This document shows, one piece after another, positions 27,785 through 36,463 of a DNA stretch of 64,000 nt; within the stretch, counting starts at the first letter, position 1, and each line of letters opens with the position of its first letter. A program made the translations under genes and the position numbers. Below the pieces are notes generated by a model. The model was given only the letters and a program-made list of their open reading frames with translations. It was not told where the DNA came from and did not search any database. Origin of the DNA: Burkholderiaceae bacterium (GTDB lineage Bacteria; Pseudomonadota; Gammaproteobacteria; Burkholderiales; Burkholderiaceae); assembly GCA_947448625.1 (NCBI GenBank), contig CANFOT010000003.1:61860-125859 (forward strand), in the 5' to 3' direction.

Positions 27785-28761
27785 CCCTTCAGGTGAGTTC
27801 TAGGGTTGAAATCAAAAGCTTTCTCAAGGGCTTGATAAGCTTCTTTTTGTGCATCAGTTTCAGCGCTAGGTAAGACGATATTTGGAACTACATATAAATC
27901 ACCAGCCTCCTTGCTAGGGATGCCTTTGCCTTTGAGTCGCATCTTGCGACCCGTTGCTGTGCCAGCGGGAATCTTTAATTCCAAAGTCGAGCCTGCGGGG
28001 GTGGGAATGTTAACGGTGGTTCCGAGTGCAGCTTCCCATGGGGCTAGCGGTAAATCCAAATAAACATCCTTGCCATCTACGCGGTAAATGGGGTTTGGGT
28101 GAAAATCAATTTCGAGGTAAAGATCCCCTGCGCCACCTGCTCCCATGCCTGGCCCACCTTGACCGGCTAAACGTAAGTTTTGTCCAGCCTTAATGCCCTT
28201 GGGAATACTGACATCCAGTTTGCGCTCTTGGGTACTGACATGTCCATTAGCATCTTGGGTTGGCATATGCAGAGTAATGGTGCGTTTTGCACCGTTATAA
28301 GCATCGGCAAGGTCAATCAAGATTTTGGCGTGATGGTCTTGCCCTTTGAAGTCCATGCCTTGGCGAGGATTACTGCCGCGGCCACCTTGACGGTGTCGAC
28401 CTCTTCCAAAGAGTGATTCAAAGAATTCGCTTTGGTCACCTTCATAGCCACCGCCGTAGCCACCATGACCGCCGCCAACATTGCCATCTGAATACTCAAA
28501 TCCCTCATTCCAGCTTGGTGGAGGGGTGAAATCTTGACCGTTCTTCCAGTTTGCACCCATGCGATCGTATGCAGCGCGTTTTTCAGTATCTTTGAGTACG
28601 GAATAGGCTTCACCGACAGCCTTGAATTGCTCTTCCGAATCGGCATCCTTATTAACGTCTGGATGATATTTTCGGGCCAGCTTGCGGTAAGCCGTTTTAA
28701 TTTCCGCTTCGGTGGCCCCACGTGCAACACCGAGTGTTTCGTAATAGTCCCTGAATTTCAT
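27781..28761 (-). CDS. cbpA: Curved-DNA-binding protein / DnaJ-type co-chaperone CbpA
   Basis: A 326-residue class B J-protein. The J-domain opens MKFRDYYETLGVARGATEAE and carries the HPD motif (YHPDVNKD). A Gly-rich linker (residues about 85-125) follows, and two C-terminal beta domains take up the rest; there is no zinc-finger domain, which separates it from DnaJ itself. It stimulates DnaK and binds curved DNA in E. coli. Paired with cbpM. Confidence 0.92.
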   Translation of the reverse strand: MKFRDYYETLGVARGATEAEIKTAYRKLARKYHPDVNKDADSEEQFKAVGEAYSVLKDTEKRAAYDRMGANWKNGQDFTPPPSWNEGFEYSDGNVGGGHGGYGGGYEGDQSEFFESLFGRGRHRQGGRGSNPRQGMDFKGQDHHAKILIDLADAYNGAKRTITLHMPTQDANGHVSTQERKLDVSIPKGIKAGQNLRLAGQGGPGMGAGGAGDLYLEIDFHPNPIYRVDGKDVYLDLPLAPWEAALGTTVNIPTPAGSTLELKIPAGTATGRKMRLKGKGIPSKEAGDLYVVPNIVLPSAETDAQKEAYQALEKAFDFNPRTHLKG

Positions 28762-28840
28762 AATCCTAATGAGATCCTGATTAAATCAATAAGCTTAATT
28801 CTACAGTCCTCAGCAGGGATTTCTAGCTTCTTTTAGGCAA

Positions 28841-28866
28841 AGAAAAAGCGGGCCAGAAGCCCGCTT
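28841..28866 (-). terminator. Rho-independent terminator after the UxaA-family gene
   Basis: Read on the minus strand, AAGCGGGC and GCCCGCTT form an 8-bp stem with a 5-base loop, followed by TTTTTCTTT. It lies just after the stop of the UxaA-family gene and separates it from cbpA. Confidence 0.82.
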
Positions 28867-28893
28867 GGTATTGCCCTTAGCCCGAGGCTTGAC

Positions 28894-30441
28894 TTAGCTC
28901 ATTACCCCAATTTGCCAAGGCACGAATTCATAGTCGCCAAGACCCAATAATTCGCTCTTAGAGTGCTCGCCTGAGGCTGTTCTTAAGAACAGCTCAAAAA
29001 TGCGTTGCCCCATTTCTTGAACGGAAACCGTGCCATCTAAAATCTCGCCGCAATTAATATCCATATCCTCGGTGAGACGCTGATACATAGGTGTATTGGT
29101 AGCAAGCTTGATGCAAGGTGCTGGTTTAGATCCAAACATGGAGCCACGTCCAGTGGTGAATGCAATCAGGTTTGCTCCACCGGCAATCTGACCGGTTGCA
29201 GAAACGGGATCAAACCCAGGCGTATCCATGAATACAAAGCCTTTGGCAGTCACTGGCTCTGCATATCGATACACTTCCATCAGGGGTCCAGTGCCACCTT
29301 TCATGGAAGATCCGAGTGACTTTTCAAAGATGTTGGCCAGGCCGCCTATTTGGTTGCCAGGACTTACTTGTCCGTTGATTTGCACATCGCGACCAACAGA
29401 GTATTCATCTTTCCACCAACGAATACGTTGGATTAATTTTTCACCAATGGCTTTGCTAGCTGCTCGGCGGGTAAGCGTGTGTTCCACACCATAAATCTCT
29501 GGTGTTTCGGAAAGGATGCCGGTGCCACCATGGCGTGACAGAATGTCAATCGCAGCGCCCAATGCTGGGTTCGCAGTAATGGAGGAAAAGCCATCCGACC
29601 CACCGCATTGCAGGCCAACACATAAGTGGCTTGCGGAGACAGTCTCGCGTTTTGCTTTATTGGCCTCTGGCAGGAGTGCTTTGACAGCCTCAATACCCGC
29701 CTCGATAGTCTTTCGTGTCCCGCCAGTTTCTTGCATGATGAAAGTATGCAAGGTGGAATTTTCCTTTAGGGACTCTTGCTCCATGAGTCCTTTGAGTTGA
29801 TTGCGTTCGCAACCCAGACCAATGATGAGTGCGGCAGCAAGGTTGGGATGCTGCGCGTAGCCTGCCATAGTTCTGCGAAGCAGTTGCATTGGTTCACCGC
29901 TCATCTCCATGCCGCAGCCGATACCGTGACTAAAAGCGACTACGCCGTCGATGTTGGGGTAATCCTTGAGCCTTTCGGGTGTGAACCATTCTGCAATTTT
30001 GTTCACCACCGTTGCAGAGCAGTTAACGGTTGACAGAATGCCAATGAAATTTCGTGTGCCTACTTTTCCGTTTGAGCGGACATAGCCCTGGAAGGTGGCG
30101 CGTTCAGATTCTGGTAGCAGAGCGGTTGGCTTATATTCGCTGGCATAGGCATAGTCGCGATCGAATTCGCGAAACTCTGTGTTGTGACTATGGACCATCG
30201 TACCGGCTTCGATATCTGTATTGGCAAAACCCACAGTCACGTTGTATTTGAGGATAGGATCGCCCTTGAGAATTTTCTTGGTCGCAATTTTGTATCCAGC
30301 AGGAACTTGACTGCGGCTTGTGAAATTCTCACTCGGAACTTGCTCGCCAATTGCAACGTCAACTCGAGCAACAACGATATTGTCGTTAGGGTGAAGGCGA
30401 ATGATCGCGCCGGCTAATTTTTTTTCAGATGTTTCAATCAT
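28894..30441 (-). CDS. UxaA/GarD-family sugar-acid dehydratase
   Basis: The family comprises altronate (UxaA) and galactarate (GarD) dehydratases, metal-dependent lyases that form 2-keto-3-deoxy acids. The N-terminal SAF domain spans about residues 7-90 (GAIIRLHPNDNIVVARVDV, then VHSHNTEF). The large C-terminal domain has GYVRSNGKVGTRNF, HGIGCGMEM, LQCGGSDGFSSI and GRGSMFGSKPAPCIKLATN. I place the start at ATG 30441 (515 residues); the ORF-track start at 30513 would run into the upstream Bug gene. That Bug gene lies 29 bases upstream and probably supplies the substrate. Confidence 0.88.
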   Translation of the reverse strand: MIETSEKKLAGAIIRLHPNDNIVVARVDVAIGEQVPSENFTSRSQVPAGYKIATKKILKGDPILKYNVTVGFANTDIEAGTMVHSHNTEFREFDRDYAYASEYKPTALLPESERATFQGYVRSNGKVGTRNFIGILSTVNCSATVVNKIAEWFTPERLKDYPNIDGVVAFSHGIGCGMEMSGEPMQLLRRTMAGYAQHPNLAAALIIGLGCERNQLKGLMEQESLKENSTLHTFIMQETGGTRKTIEAGIEAVKALLPEANKAKRETVSASHLCVGLQCGGSDGFSSITANPALGAAIDILSRHGGTGILSETPEIYGVEHTLTRRAASKAIGEKLIQRIRWWKDEYSVGRDVQINGQVSPGNQIGGLANIFEKSLGSSMKGGTGPLMEVYRYAEPVTAKGFVFMDTPGFDPVSATGQIAGGANLIAFTTGRGSMFGSKPAPCIKLATNTPMYQRLTEDMDINCGEILDGTVSVQEMGQRIFELFLRTASGEHSKSELLGLGDYEFVPWQIGVMS

Positions 30442-30470
30442 GGGTAACTTTCGATTCCTATATTTTTTAA

Positions 30471-31433
30471 TTATTCTGCAGTAACGCCGGATTTTTTGAC
30501 AATCGGCGCCCACTTCGCAACTTCAGATTTAATGTAATCACCAAGCTGTGCCGGAGTACTTGTGACAACATCAAATCCCTTAGAGCTCATTTGGGACTTA
30601 ATCTCAGGATTATTCAGCACATTCACTAGCTGAGTGTTCAATTTTTCCACAATAGCCTTAGGAGTGCTTGCAGGTGCGACGATGGCATAAACCAGCTCCA
30701 CCTCAAATTTAGGCAGCGTCTCCGATATGGCTGGAATTTCTGGGGCAGTTGAAGAGCGCTTCAAGCTCGTTACGCCTAATCCAGTCAGCTTGCCAGATTT
30801 CACATACGGTAGGGCAGCTGGGGTGCCAACAATGGCTGTTTGAATCTGCCCACCTAGAACGTCCGTTAAAGCGGGTGCTGCCCCTTTATATGGTACGTGG
30901 AGGATATTGGTTCCAGCTTGGGTGTTAAATAATTCCCCCGCCAAATGAAGTGGCGTGCCGGCACCGGAAGAACCAAAGCTCACCTTGCCGGGATTAGCTT
31001 TATCAAACGCAATTAATTCTGAAACAGTTTTTACTGGAACGGCTGGGTTAGCTACCAATATCAATGAAGAGGATGCAACCAATGAGATCGGTGCAAAATC
31101 TTTGACGACGTTGTAATTCAGTTTTTTATACAAAGTCTCATTAATGGCCTGGGTACCCACCATCATGAGGAAGAGTGTGTAGCCATCACCTTTGGCGTTG
31201 GCTACATATTCAGCTGCTAAATTCGCGCCTGCACCCGGTTTATTCTCAATGATGATTGGTTGGCCCAAGTTTTCACCGAGCTTTGGGACGAATCCTCGAG
31301 CAAGAACATCTGACGGTCCACCAGGCGCAAAGGGGATGATTAATTTAATTGGTTGATTCGGATATCCTTGTGCATTAGCTAGTAATGGCAGACTGACCCC
31401 TAAGGCTAGTAATGTAAAGATGATTTTTCTCAT
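30471..31433 (-). CDS. Bug-family periplasmic binding protein
   Basis: A 320-residue Bug/TctC protein with a signal peptide (FTLLALGVSLPLLANAQG) and the family opening YPNQPIKLIIPFAPGGPSD. ENKPGAGANLAAEYVANAKGDG and LHVPYKGAAPALTDVLGGQ are typical. It heads a two-gene unit with the UxaA-type dehydratase, which suggests a sugar-acid ligand. No permease partner is present. It diverges from the enolase-superfamily gene across 65 bases. Confidence 0.9.
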   Translation of the reverse strand: MRKIIFTLLALGVSLPLLANAQGYPNQPIKLIIPFAPGGPSDVLARGFVPKLGENLGQPIIIENKPGAGANLAAEYVANAKGDGYTLFLMMVGTQAINETLYKKLNYNVVKDFAPISLVASSSLILVANPAVPVKTVSELIAFDKANPGKVSFGSSGAGTPLHLAGELFNTQAGTNILHVPYKGAAPALTDVLGGQIQTAIVGTPAALPYVKSGKLTGLGVTSLKRSSTAPEIPAISETLPKFEVELVYAIVAPASTPKAIVEKLNTQLVNVLNNPEIKSQMSSKGFDVVTSTPAQLGDYIKSEVAKWAPIVKKSGVTAE

Positions 31434-31498
31434 GTATTGTTCTCCTAAATATTATTTTTAAAATCAAGACTGTTTGGTCGAAGTTCATAAAGCAAAAA

Positions 31499-32644
31499 AT
31501 GAAAATCACACGTGCTGAAATCTACCCTTTATCCATTCCCCTTATGGAGCCAATCAAAATGGCTCGCGAGATGGTGGTGGATGCAAAGACGGTGCTGCTC
31601 TGCCTAACTGACGATAAAGGTCGGCAGGGTTGGGGTGAGGCATCGGTCGCCCCCTTGATGACTGGAGAAAGCTTAGACAGTCTCGTTGGTAGCATTAAAT
31701 ATTTAGTTGAAAATTCATTGTCAATAGATTGGCACGAGCCAGCTGGATTTGCAGATATTTTCAATCGAATCCTGTATGCCAATGCATCAGCGAAATCATG
31801 CTTAGAGATGGCTTTATTAGATTTATATACGCAAGAAGCGAATGTGCCTTTGTGGCGATATTTACGCGGCGAAAGTGGTATCGTGGCAGACTCGCCACCT
31901 GCACCAATTCCCTTGCTACGCATGCTGGGTGGCTCTTTGGAGAAAGAGCTTAGCGATGCTAAGTTATTCCGTACTCTTGGATTTGGGCACTGGAAGATTA
32001 AGATTGGCTCACTCTCGCTTGATGAGGATCTGCATAGGGTAAAAGTACTTTGCGATGCCTTAGAGGGTGATGTTATTTCTGTGGACGCAAACTGCGCCCT
32101 CACTTTGACGGATGCACTTCGATTTTGCCAGTCAGAATCGGCAAGCAAATTAACGTTTGCAGAGCAGTTGATTTCTCCGGAGCTAGCGATGGCGGATTTT
32201 GTGCGGCTCAAGCAAAGTTCGCCCATTCCAATTGGATTGGATGAGTCCGTCCATGGCTTCGCTGAGCTAGAACAATTGGTTGAGGTTGATGCATTGAATG
32301 GCGCCAGCTTAAAGCTGATTAAAACAGGTGGGGTAATCGAGGCGCTGGAATGCGCAAAATTACTTGAAAAACATAAACTCGCACTTAATTTGGCGTGCAA
32401 GATTGCAGAGACTTCTTTATCGGCAGCTGCCACGGCATCGCTCGGATTTGCAATGGGTAAAGTCGCTTGGGGTTTTAGCATGTCAAATCAGTACTTGAAG
32501 TTTGATATCTGCGACACACCACTGACGGCCAAGCAAGGATGCCTGGAGGTAGGCCAACTAGCGTCTAGTGGCATTGGTGTGACGCCGAATATCAATCGGG
32601 TAAAGGAAGCCATTGCTAAAGGGTATGCAGTTATTCAATATTAA
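31499..32644 (+). CDS. Enolase-superfamily enzyme, muconate-lactonizing subgroup
   Basis: A 381-residue mandelate racemase/muconate lactonizing enzyme. The catalytic set is complete: Lys166-x-Lys168 (WKIKIG), metal ligands Asp196 (SVDANCAL), Glu222 (FAEQL) and Asp248 (GLDESV), and a late Lys (Lys272 or Lys275 in SLKLIKTGG). A KxK plus second lysine marks the MLE subgroup, which includes muconate cycloisomerases, dipeptide epimerases and some sugar-acid or lactone enzymes; sugar-acid dehydratases more often use other residues. It sits in the catabolic island, divergent from a Bug gene. The substrate cannot be fixed from sequence. Confidence 0.85.
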   Translation: MKITRAEIYPLSIPLMEPIKMAREMVVDAKTVLLCLTDDKGRQGWGEASVAPLMTGESLDSLVGSIKYLVENSLSIDWHEPAGFADIFNRILYANASAKSCLEMALLDLYTQEANVPLWRYLRGESGIVADSPPAPIPLLRMLGGSLEKELSDAKLFRTLGFGHWKIKIGSLSLDEDLHRVKVLCDALEGDVISVDANCALTLTDALRFCQSESASKLTFAEQLISPELAMADFVRLKQSSPIPIGLDESVHGFAELEQLVEVDALNGASLKLIKTGGVIEALECAKLLEKHKLALNLACKIAETSLSAAATASLGFAMGKVAWGFSMSNQYLKFDICDTPLTAKQGCLEVGQLASSGIGVTPNINRVKEAIAKGYAVIQY

Positions 32645-33578
32645 GAACATCAAAAGCAGCTTTCAATCTCCTGGAGTAGGAGTCTGAAACCTGCTGAATT
32701 TCTGCAGGGGTCCACTTTCTAAAGCCTTCTCCAGACTTCATCCCCGTCTTACCTTCGCTCATCAGTTGAACTACCTTCGGTGGTAGGGCGGTGATATTAG
32801 ATAGTGAGGGATAAATTTCCTTTGCAGCATTTGCCATGCCATCCCAGCCAGATATTTCTTTTTGAGTCATTGGGCCAACGGCAGCATAGCGAAAGCCAAA
32901 GCTATAACGAACGGCATCATCAATATCCTCTGGGCTTGCAATACCTTCTTGGACAAGCGAAAGAGCTTCACGCATTAACGCATGTTGAATGCGATTTGCT
33001 AAAAATCCTGGGATATCTTTTTTTACTAAAACGGGTTTTTTCCCTATGCTTTTGTATAGGCTGTAGGCTTGGTCGGCAAACGCTAATTCCGTTTTCTCAC
33101 CCATGACCACCTCCACTAGAGGAACAACCTCAGCTGGCATAAAGTAGTGCGCCCCCATCATGCGATTGGCGGTTTTCAGTCCGGCAGCAATTTTGCTGAT
33201 TGGAAACCCTGAGCTATTGCTGCCAATAGGGATATGCGCTGGAACGCGTTCATCAAGGTATTGGAATATCTCTTGCTTCAAGGCGAGGTTTTCTGCCACG
33301 GTTTCGATGACCCAGATGCACCCATTCCAGTCAGACCAGTTTTCGAGAACTTCAGAAGTCTGTTCTGCCTTGATTGCGCTCTGGCTTTGTGTGGAGTAGG
33401 TGCCACTAATCCCAATTTTCTCGGCCAGGCTAAGCGCCTTATCTAGGCAGGCATCTGCTTTCTCTTTACTTCTGCCCAATATAAGGACGGGAGTGCTTTG
33501 CGCAATAAATCCCGCGGCAATGCCTGCGGCCATTATTCCAGTACCAATTACGGCGACATAACTCATGGGTAAGCTCAC
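32631..33578 (-). CDS. 3-hydroxyacyl-CoA dehydrogenase family protein
   Basis: A 315-residue NAD-dependent dehydrogenase. The Rossmann motif is VAVIGTGIMAAGIAAGF; SNSSGFPISKIA and GAHYFMPAEVVPLVEVV are family marks, with the catalytic His in GAHYF and Asn in FLANRIQHAL. Single-domain members include 3-hydroxybutyryl-CoA, L-carnitine and L-gulonate 3-dehydrogenases. The sugar-acid context makes a gulonate- or hydroxy-acid-type activity as likely as a CoA ester. It overlaps the end of the enolase-superfamily gene tail to tail by 14 bases. Confidence 0.82.
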   Translation of the reverse strand: MSLPMSYVAVIGTGIMAAGIAAGFIAQSTPVLILGRSKEKADACLDKALSLAEKIGISGTYSTQSQSAIKAEQTSEVLENWSDWNGCIWVIETVAENLALKQEIFQYLDERVPAHIPIGSNSSGFPISKIAAGLKTANRMMGAHYFMPAEVVPLVEVVMGEKTELAFADQAYSLYKSIGKKPVLVKKDIPGFLANRIQHALMREALSLVQEGIASPEDIDDAVRYSFGFRYAAVGPMTQKEISGWDGMANAAKEIYPSLSNITALPPKVVQLMSEGKTGMKSGEGFRKWTPAEIQQVSDSYSRRLKAAFDVLNIE

Positions 33579-33676
33579 TTATACGGTTAAGTTATAAAAC
33601 AAGAAGCTATTCTTAGGCTCCTAATTGCGTTACATTATCATCAATTATGTTTTAATTGTGAATCATTTAAATAAAC

Positions 33677-33688
33677 TTGTACGTACAA
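33677..33688. promoter_or_regulatory. Perfect palindrome, candidate GntR operator
   Basis: TTGTACGTACAA is a perfect 12-bp palindrome 23 bases before the lactonase ATG, just upstream of the ribosome-binding site AAAGAGGAG. GntR-family operators commonly have GT-N(x)-AC symmetry of this kind. A GntR/UTRA regulator is encoded next in the same transcript. Confidence 0.5.
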
Positions 33689-33710
33689 CTTCAAAGAGGA
33701 GCAATCAATT

Positions 33711-34643
33711 ATGACCATGCACAACCCATTTCAGCCGGTAGAAAAAATCAAGGCAGAAGTGTTTATGTCGATGCCTGCAAAGTTTAGAAAAAAGTCCCGC
33801 ACAGGCTGGTCTGATCCAAATCGCCAAAATTCTGAAGTGGAGTGTTTTTTAGAGGGCCCTTCTTTTGACCGCGAAGGAAACCTCTGGTTTGTGGATATTC
33901 CTTTTGGTCGAATTTTTAGAATTACTCCAAAGGGTGAGTGGGAATTAGTCACACAATATGACGGTTGGCCAAATGGTTTGAAATTCCACAAGGATGGACG
34001 CGCATTTATTTGTGACTACAAGATGGGCCTCTTGGCCTTGGATACTAAGACTGGGAAAATTGAAACAGTCTTGGGTTCAATGTACAGCGAGAACTTCAAG
34101 GGCCTGAACGATTTACATTTTGCGTCCAACGGAGATTTGTATTTTACTGACCAAGGTCAAACGGGAATTGCGGATCCATCTGGTCGTGTATTTCGATTGC
34201 GTGAGAACGGCCAATTGGATCGTTTGGTGCTCAATATCCCTAGTCCGAATGGAATTACATTAAATACTCAGGAAAAGCACGTTTTCGTTGCTGCTACAAG
34301 ATCACAGCAAATTTGGAGATTGCCGCTAATGGCGGATGGCTCCGTGTCTAAAACTGGTGTTGCAGTTCAATTAACTGGTGGTGTTGCGGGTCCCGACGGC
34401 ATTGAGATGGACTCTGAAAATGGTTTGCTAGTTTGCCACTTGGGTATCGGTATTTGGAGATTTGATAGCAACATGTTGCCTACGCATCTGATTTACTCTG
34501 ATAACCCACATCATCATCACCTTGCTAACATGTGTTTCGGTGGCGCTGATGGTAGGGATTTATACATTACTGAATCTCTCTCTGGCGATATTTTGAAAGC
34601 ACGTTTACCAGTTGCTGGCAAAAAAATGTTCGGTCTTTCTTAA
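33711..34643 (+). CDS. SMP-30/gluconolactonase-family lactonase
   Basis: A 310-residue six-bladed beta-propeller of the SMP-30/gluconolaconase/LRE family, calcium- or zinc-dependent lactonases acting on sugar lactones. The metal ligands are suggested by FLEGPSFDREGNLWFVD (Glu), SPNGITLN (Asn) and GPDGIEMDSENG (Asp). It has no signal peptide, so cytosolic. A strong ribosome-binding site precedes it. It leads an apparent operon with a GntR regulator, an Ldh2-type dehydrogenase and a Bug protein. Confidence 0.88.
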   Translation: MTMHNPFQPVEKIKAEVFMSMPAKFRKKSRTGWSDPNRQNSEVECFLEGPSFDREGNLWFVDIPFGRIFRITPKGEWELVTQYDGWPNGLKFHKDGRAFICDYKMGLLALDTKTGKIETVLGSMYSENFKGLNDLHFASNGDLYFTDQGQTGIADPSGRVFRLRENGQLDRLVLNIPSPNGITLNTQEKHVFVAATRSQQIWRLPLMADGSVSKTGVAVQLTGGVAGPDGIEMDSENGLLVCHLGIGIWRFDSNMLPTHLIYSDNPHHHHLANMCFGGADGRDLYITESLSGDILKARLPVAGKKMFGLS

Positions 34644-34644
34644 G

Positions 34645-35379
34645 TTGAAAGAGTCCTTACCGCTTTATAAGACTTTGGCGAATGCGCTGGCTCAGCGCAT
34701 TCACGATGGCGATTGGGCGGTAGGGTCTAACTTGCCCTCTGAGGCGGCGCTTTGCGTCAGCTTTAAGGCGAGTCGCCATACTCTAAGGCATGCACTGCAA
34801 ACTTTAGAGTCGGATGGCTTGGTATTGCGTCGCCAGGGCGCACCAACGCAAGTGATTTCCAGGCAGAAGGTGAGAAGGTTTACCCAAAGCTTTAATTCGC
34901 CGATTGATATTTTGAGCTATCCCAGAAATACCTATCGAGAAAATATCACTGAAGAATTTATTGAGTTTGATCAGTCCCTTAGTGAGATGATTGGTGGTGC
35001 GGTCGGCTCCTCCTGGTATCACATTGGAGGTATTCGGAAGCAGCAGGATACTGAGCGAGTTATCGCCTGGACGGATATTTATATTCTTCCTCAGTTTGCG
35101 TCGTTAACATCCGATCCGGAACATAGTCAGATCATGGTGTTTGAGCAAATTGAGAAGAAGTATGGCACTCGAATTGATCGGGCTGAAGTGGATGTTTATG
35201 CAGCTGGTGCTCCTGCCAATATTGCTAAGAATCTCCAGTTGAAGCCGCATGATCCATGTTTGGTGATCGTTCGTCGATATTTTGACGATCAAGATAAACT
35301 TTTTGAGGTTACATTTACTTATCACCCCGAGAATAAGTACACCCACAAGATGGAATTTAAGAGTGGGTCGGGTAATTAA
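34645..35379 (+). CDS. GntR-family transcriptional regulator (HutC/UTRA type)
   Basis: An N-terminal GntR winged helix (PLYKTLANALAQRIHDGDWA, then LPSEAALCVSFKASRHTLRHAL) is followed by a UTRA ligand domain (residues about 90-240, with RAEVDVYAAGAPANIAKNLQL). This is the HutC subfamily, which senses small metabolites. I place the start at TTG 34645, directly after the lactonase stop; the ORF-track start lies inside that gene. It probably controls this operon through the palindrome at 33677. Confidence 0.85.
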   Translation: MKESLPLYKTLANALAQRIHDGDWAVGSNLPSEAALCVSFKASRHTLRHALQTLESDGLVLRRQGAPTQVISRQKVRRFTQSFNSPIDILSYPRNTYRENITEEFIEFDQSLSEMIGGAVGSSWYHIGGIRKQQDTERVIAWTDIYILPQFASLTSDPEHSQIMVFEQIEKKYGTRIDRAEVDVYAAGAPANIAKNLQLKPHDPCLVIVRRYFDDQDKLFEVTFTYHPENKYTHKMEFKSGSGN

Positions 35380-35394
35380 ATCCTAGGAATAGAT

Positions 35395-36444
35395 ATGAAA
35401 CATTTATCCATCATTAAAGCTGAAGAGTTTATTGCTAATGCATTGCAGGCTAACAAGGTGCCGGCAGCAGATGCCAAAGTAGTTGCGCAACTGATGGTGC
35501 AATCGGACTTGGTTGGTGCTGATGGCCATGGCATCTTTAGATTACCCGCTTACATTAAAAGAATTCGGGCCGGTGGCGTTAATCTCAATCCTAATATTCA
35601 TATTGAACGTGAGCAAGGCGCAACGGCCTTGATCAATGGCGATAATGCTTTAGGTCACCTGGTAATGAATAAAGCAGTTGATCTGGCAATAGAGAAAGTG
35701 AAGCAGCATAGTGTTTGCTGGGTTGGCAGTCATTTTGGAAACCATTCTGGTGCGGCATCTGTTTATGTGCGCAAGCTAGCAGAGCGGGGTTATATTGGCA
35801 TCTACATGGCTGTTGGGAATGCAAATCACATGGCGCCTTGGGGTGGTATTGATTTGTTGCTATCCACCAATCCAATTGCAATTGCAGTTCCTGCGGGTGA
35901 TAAGCCAATAGTGCTATTGGATATTGCTACTACTGTAGCCGCCTATGGCAAGGTCAAGCTTGCCGCCCAAAAAGGAGAATCCATGCCTGACACTTGGATG
36001 ATTGATCGAAATGGTCAGCCCATTACGGATCCTCAAAAATCCAGTGAAGGATCGCTTTTACCGATTGGTGGTTATAAGGGGTATGGCCTGGCCGTGATGA
36101 TCGGCTTGCTTGCTGGCGCTTTAAATAATGCAGCGGTTGGTAAGAGTACGATTGACTTTAATGCACATCATGATTTGATTACCAATACAGGGCAAACAAT
36201 TATTGCTGTTGACCCAAGTGCTTTTGGAGACAGAGAAGAGTTTGTTGAAAGGGTGACTGCTTTAGTTAGTGATTTGAAAGCATCTTCAAAGTTGCCTGGC
36301 GTAAATCAAATTCGGGTTCCAGGAGATGGAGCTGCCAAAGTAATGTCAGAGAGACTTGAGCATGGAATCCCGATTTCTATTGAGCTGCAGGAAGCTTTGA
36401 ATAATTGTGCCAAGGAATGTGGAATTGCTGCACTAGATTTATAA
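35395..36444 (+). CDS. Ldh2-family malate/lactate/ureidoglycolate-type dehydrogenase
   Basis: A 349-residue NAD(P)-dependent 2-hydroxy-acid dehydrogenase of the Ldh2 (YiaK/YlbC) fold, which is not the Rossmann fold. The motif VGADGHGIFRLPAYIKRIRAGG near residue 45 contains the conserved His-Gly and Arg, and GGYKGYGLAVMIGLLAGAL is the late family motif. Members reduce 2-oxo acids such as 2,3-diketogulonate, or oxidise L-sulfolactate, malate or ureidoglycolate. With a lactonase upstream and a Bug gene downstream, a sugar- or hydroxy-acid substrate is likely. Confidence 0.87.
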   Translation: MKHLSIIKAEEFIANALQANKVPAADAKVVAQLMVQSDLVGADGHGIFRLPAYIKRIRAGGVNLNPNIHIEREQGATALINGDNALGHLVMNKAVDLAIEKVKQHSVCWVGSHFGNHSGAASVYVRKLAERGYIGIYMAVGNANHMAPWGGIDLLLSTNPIAIAVPAGDKPIVLLDIATTVAAYGKVKLAAQKGESMPDTWMIDRNGQPITDPQKSSEGSLLPIGGYKGYGLAVMIGLLAGALNNAAVGKSTIDFNAHHDLITNTGQTIIAVDPSAFGDREEFVERVTALVSDLKASSKLPGVNQIRVPGDGAAKVMSERLEHGIPISIELQEALNNCAKECGIAALDL

Positions 36445-36463
36445 ATTTACCGGAGGAGACAAA

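Noticed and set aside
31522-32481. 319-aa minus-strand ORF
   Set aside because: It lies entirely inside the enolase-superfamily gene, which has all its catalytic motifs; the Ser-rich translation has no recognisable features.
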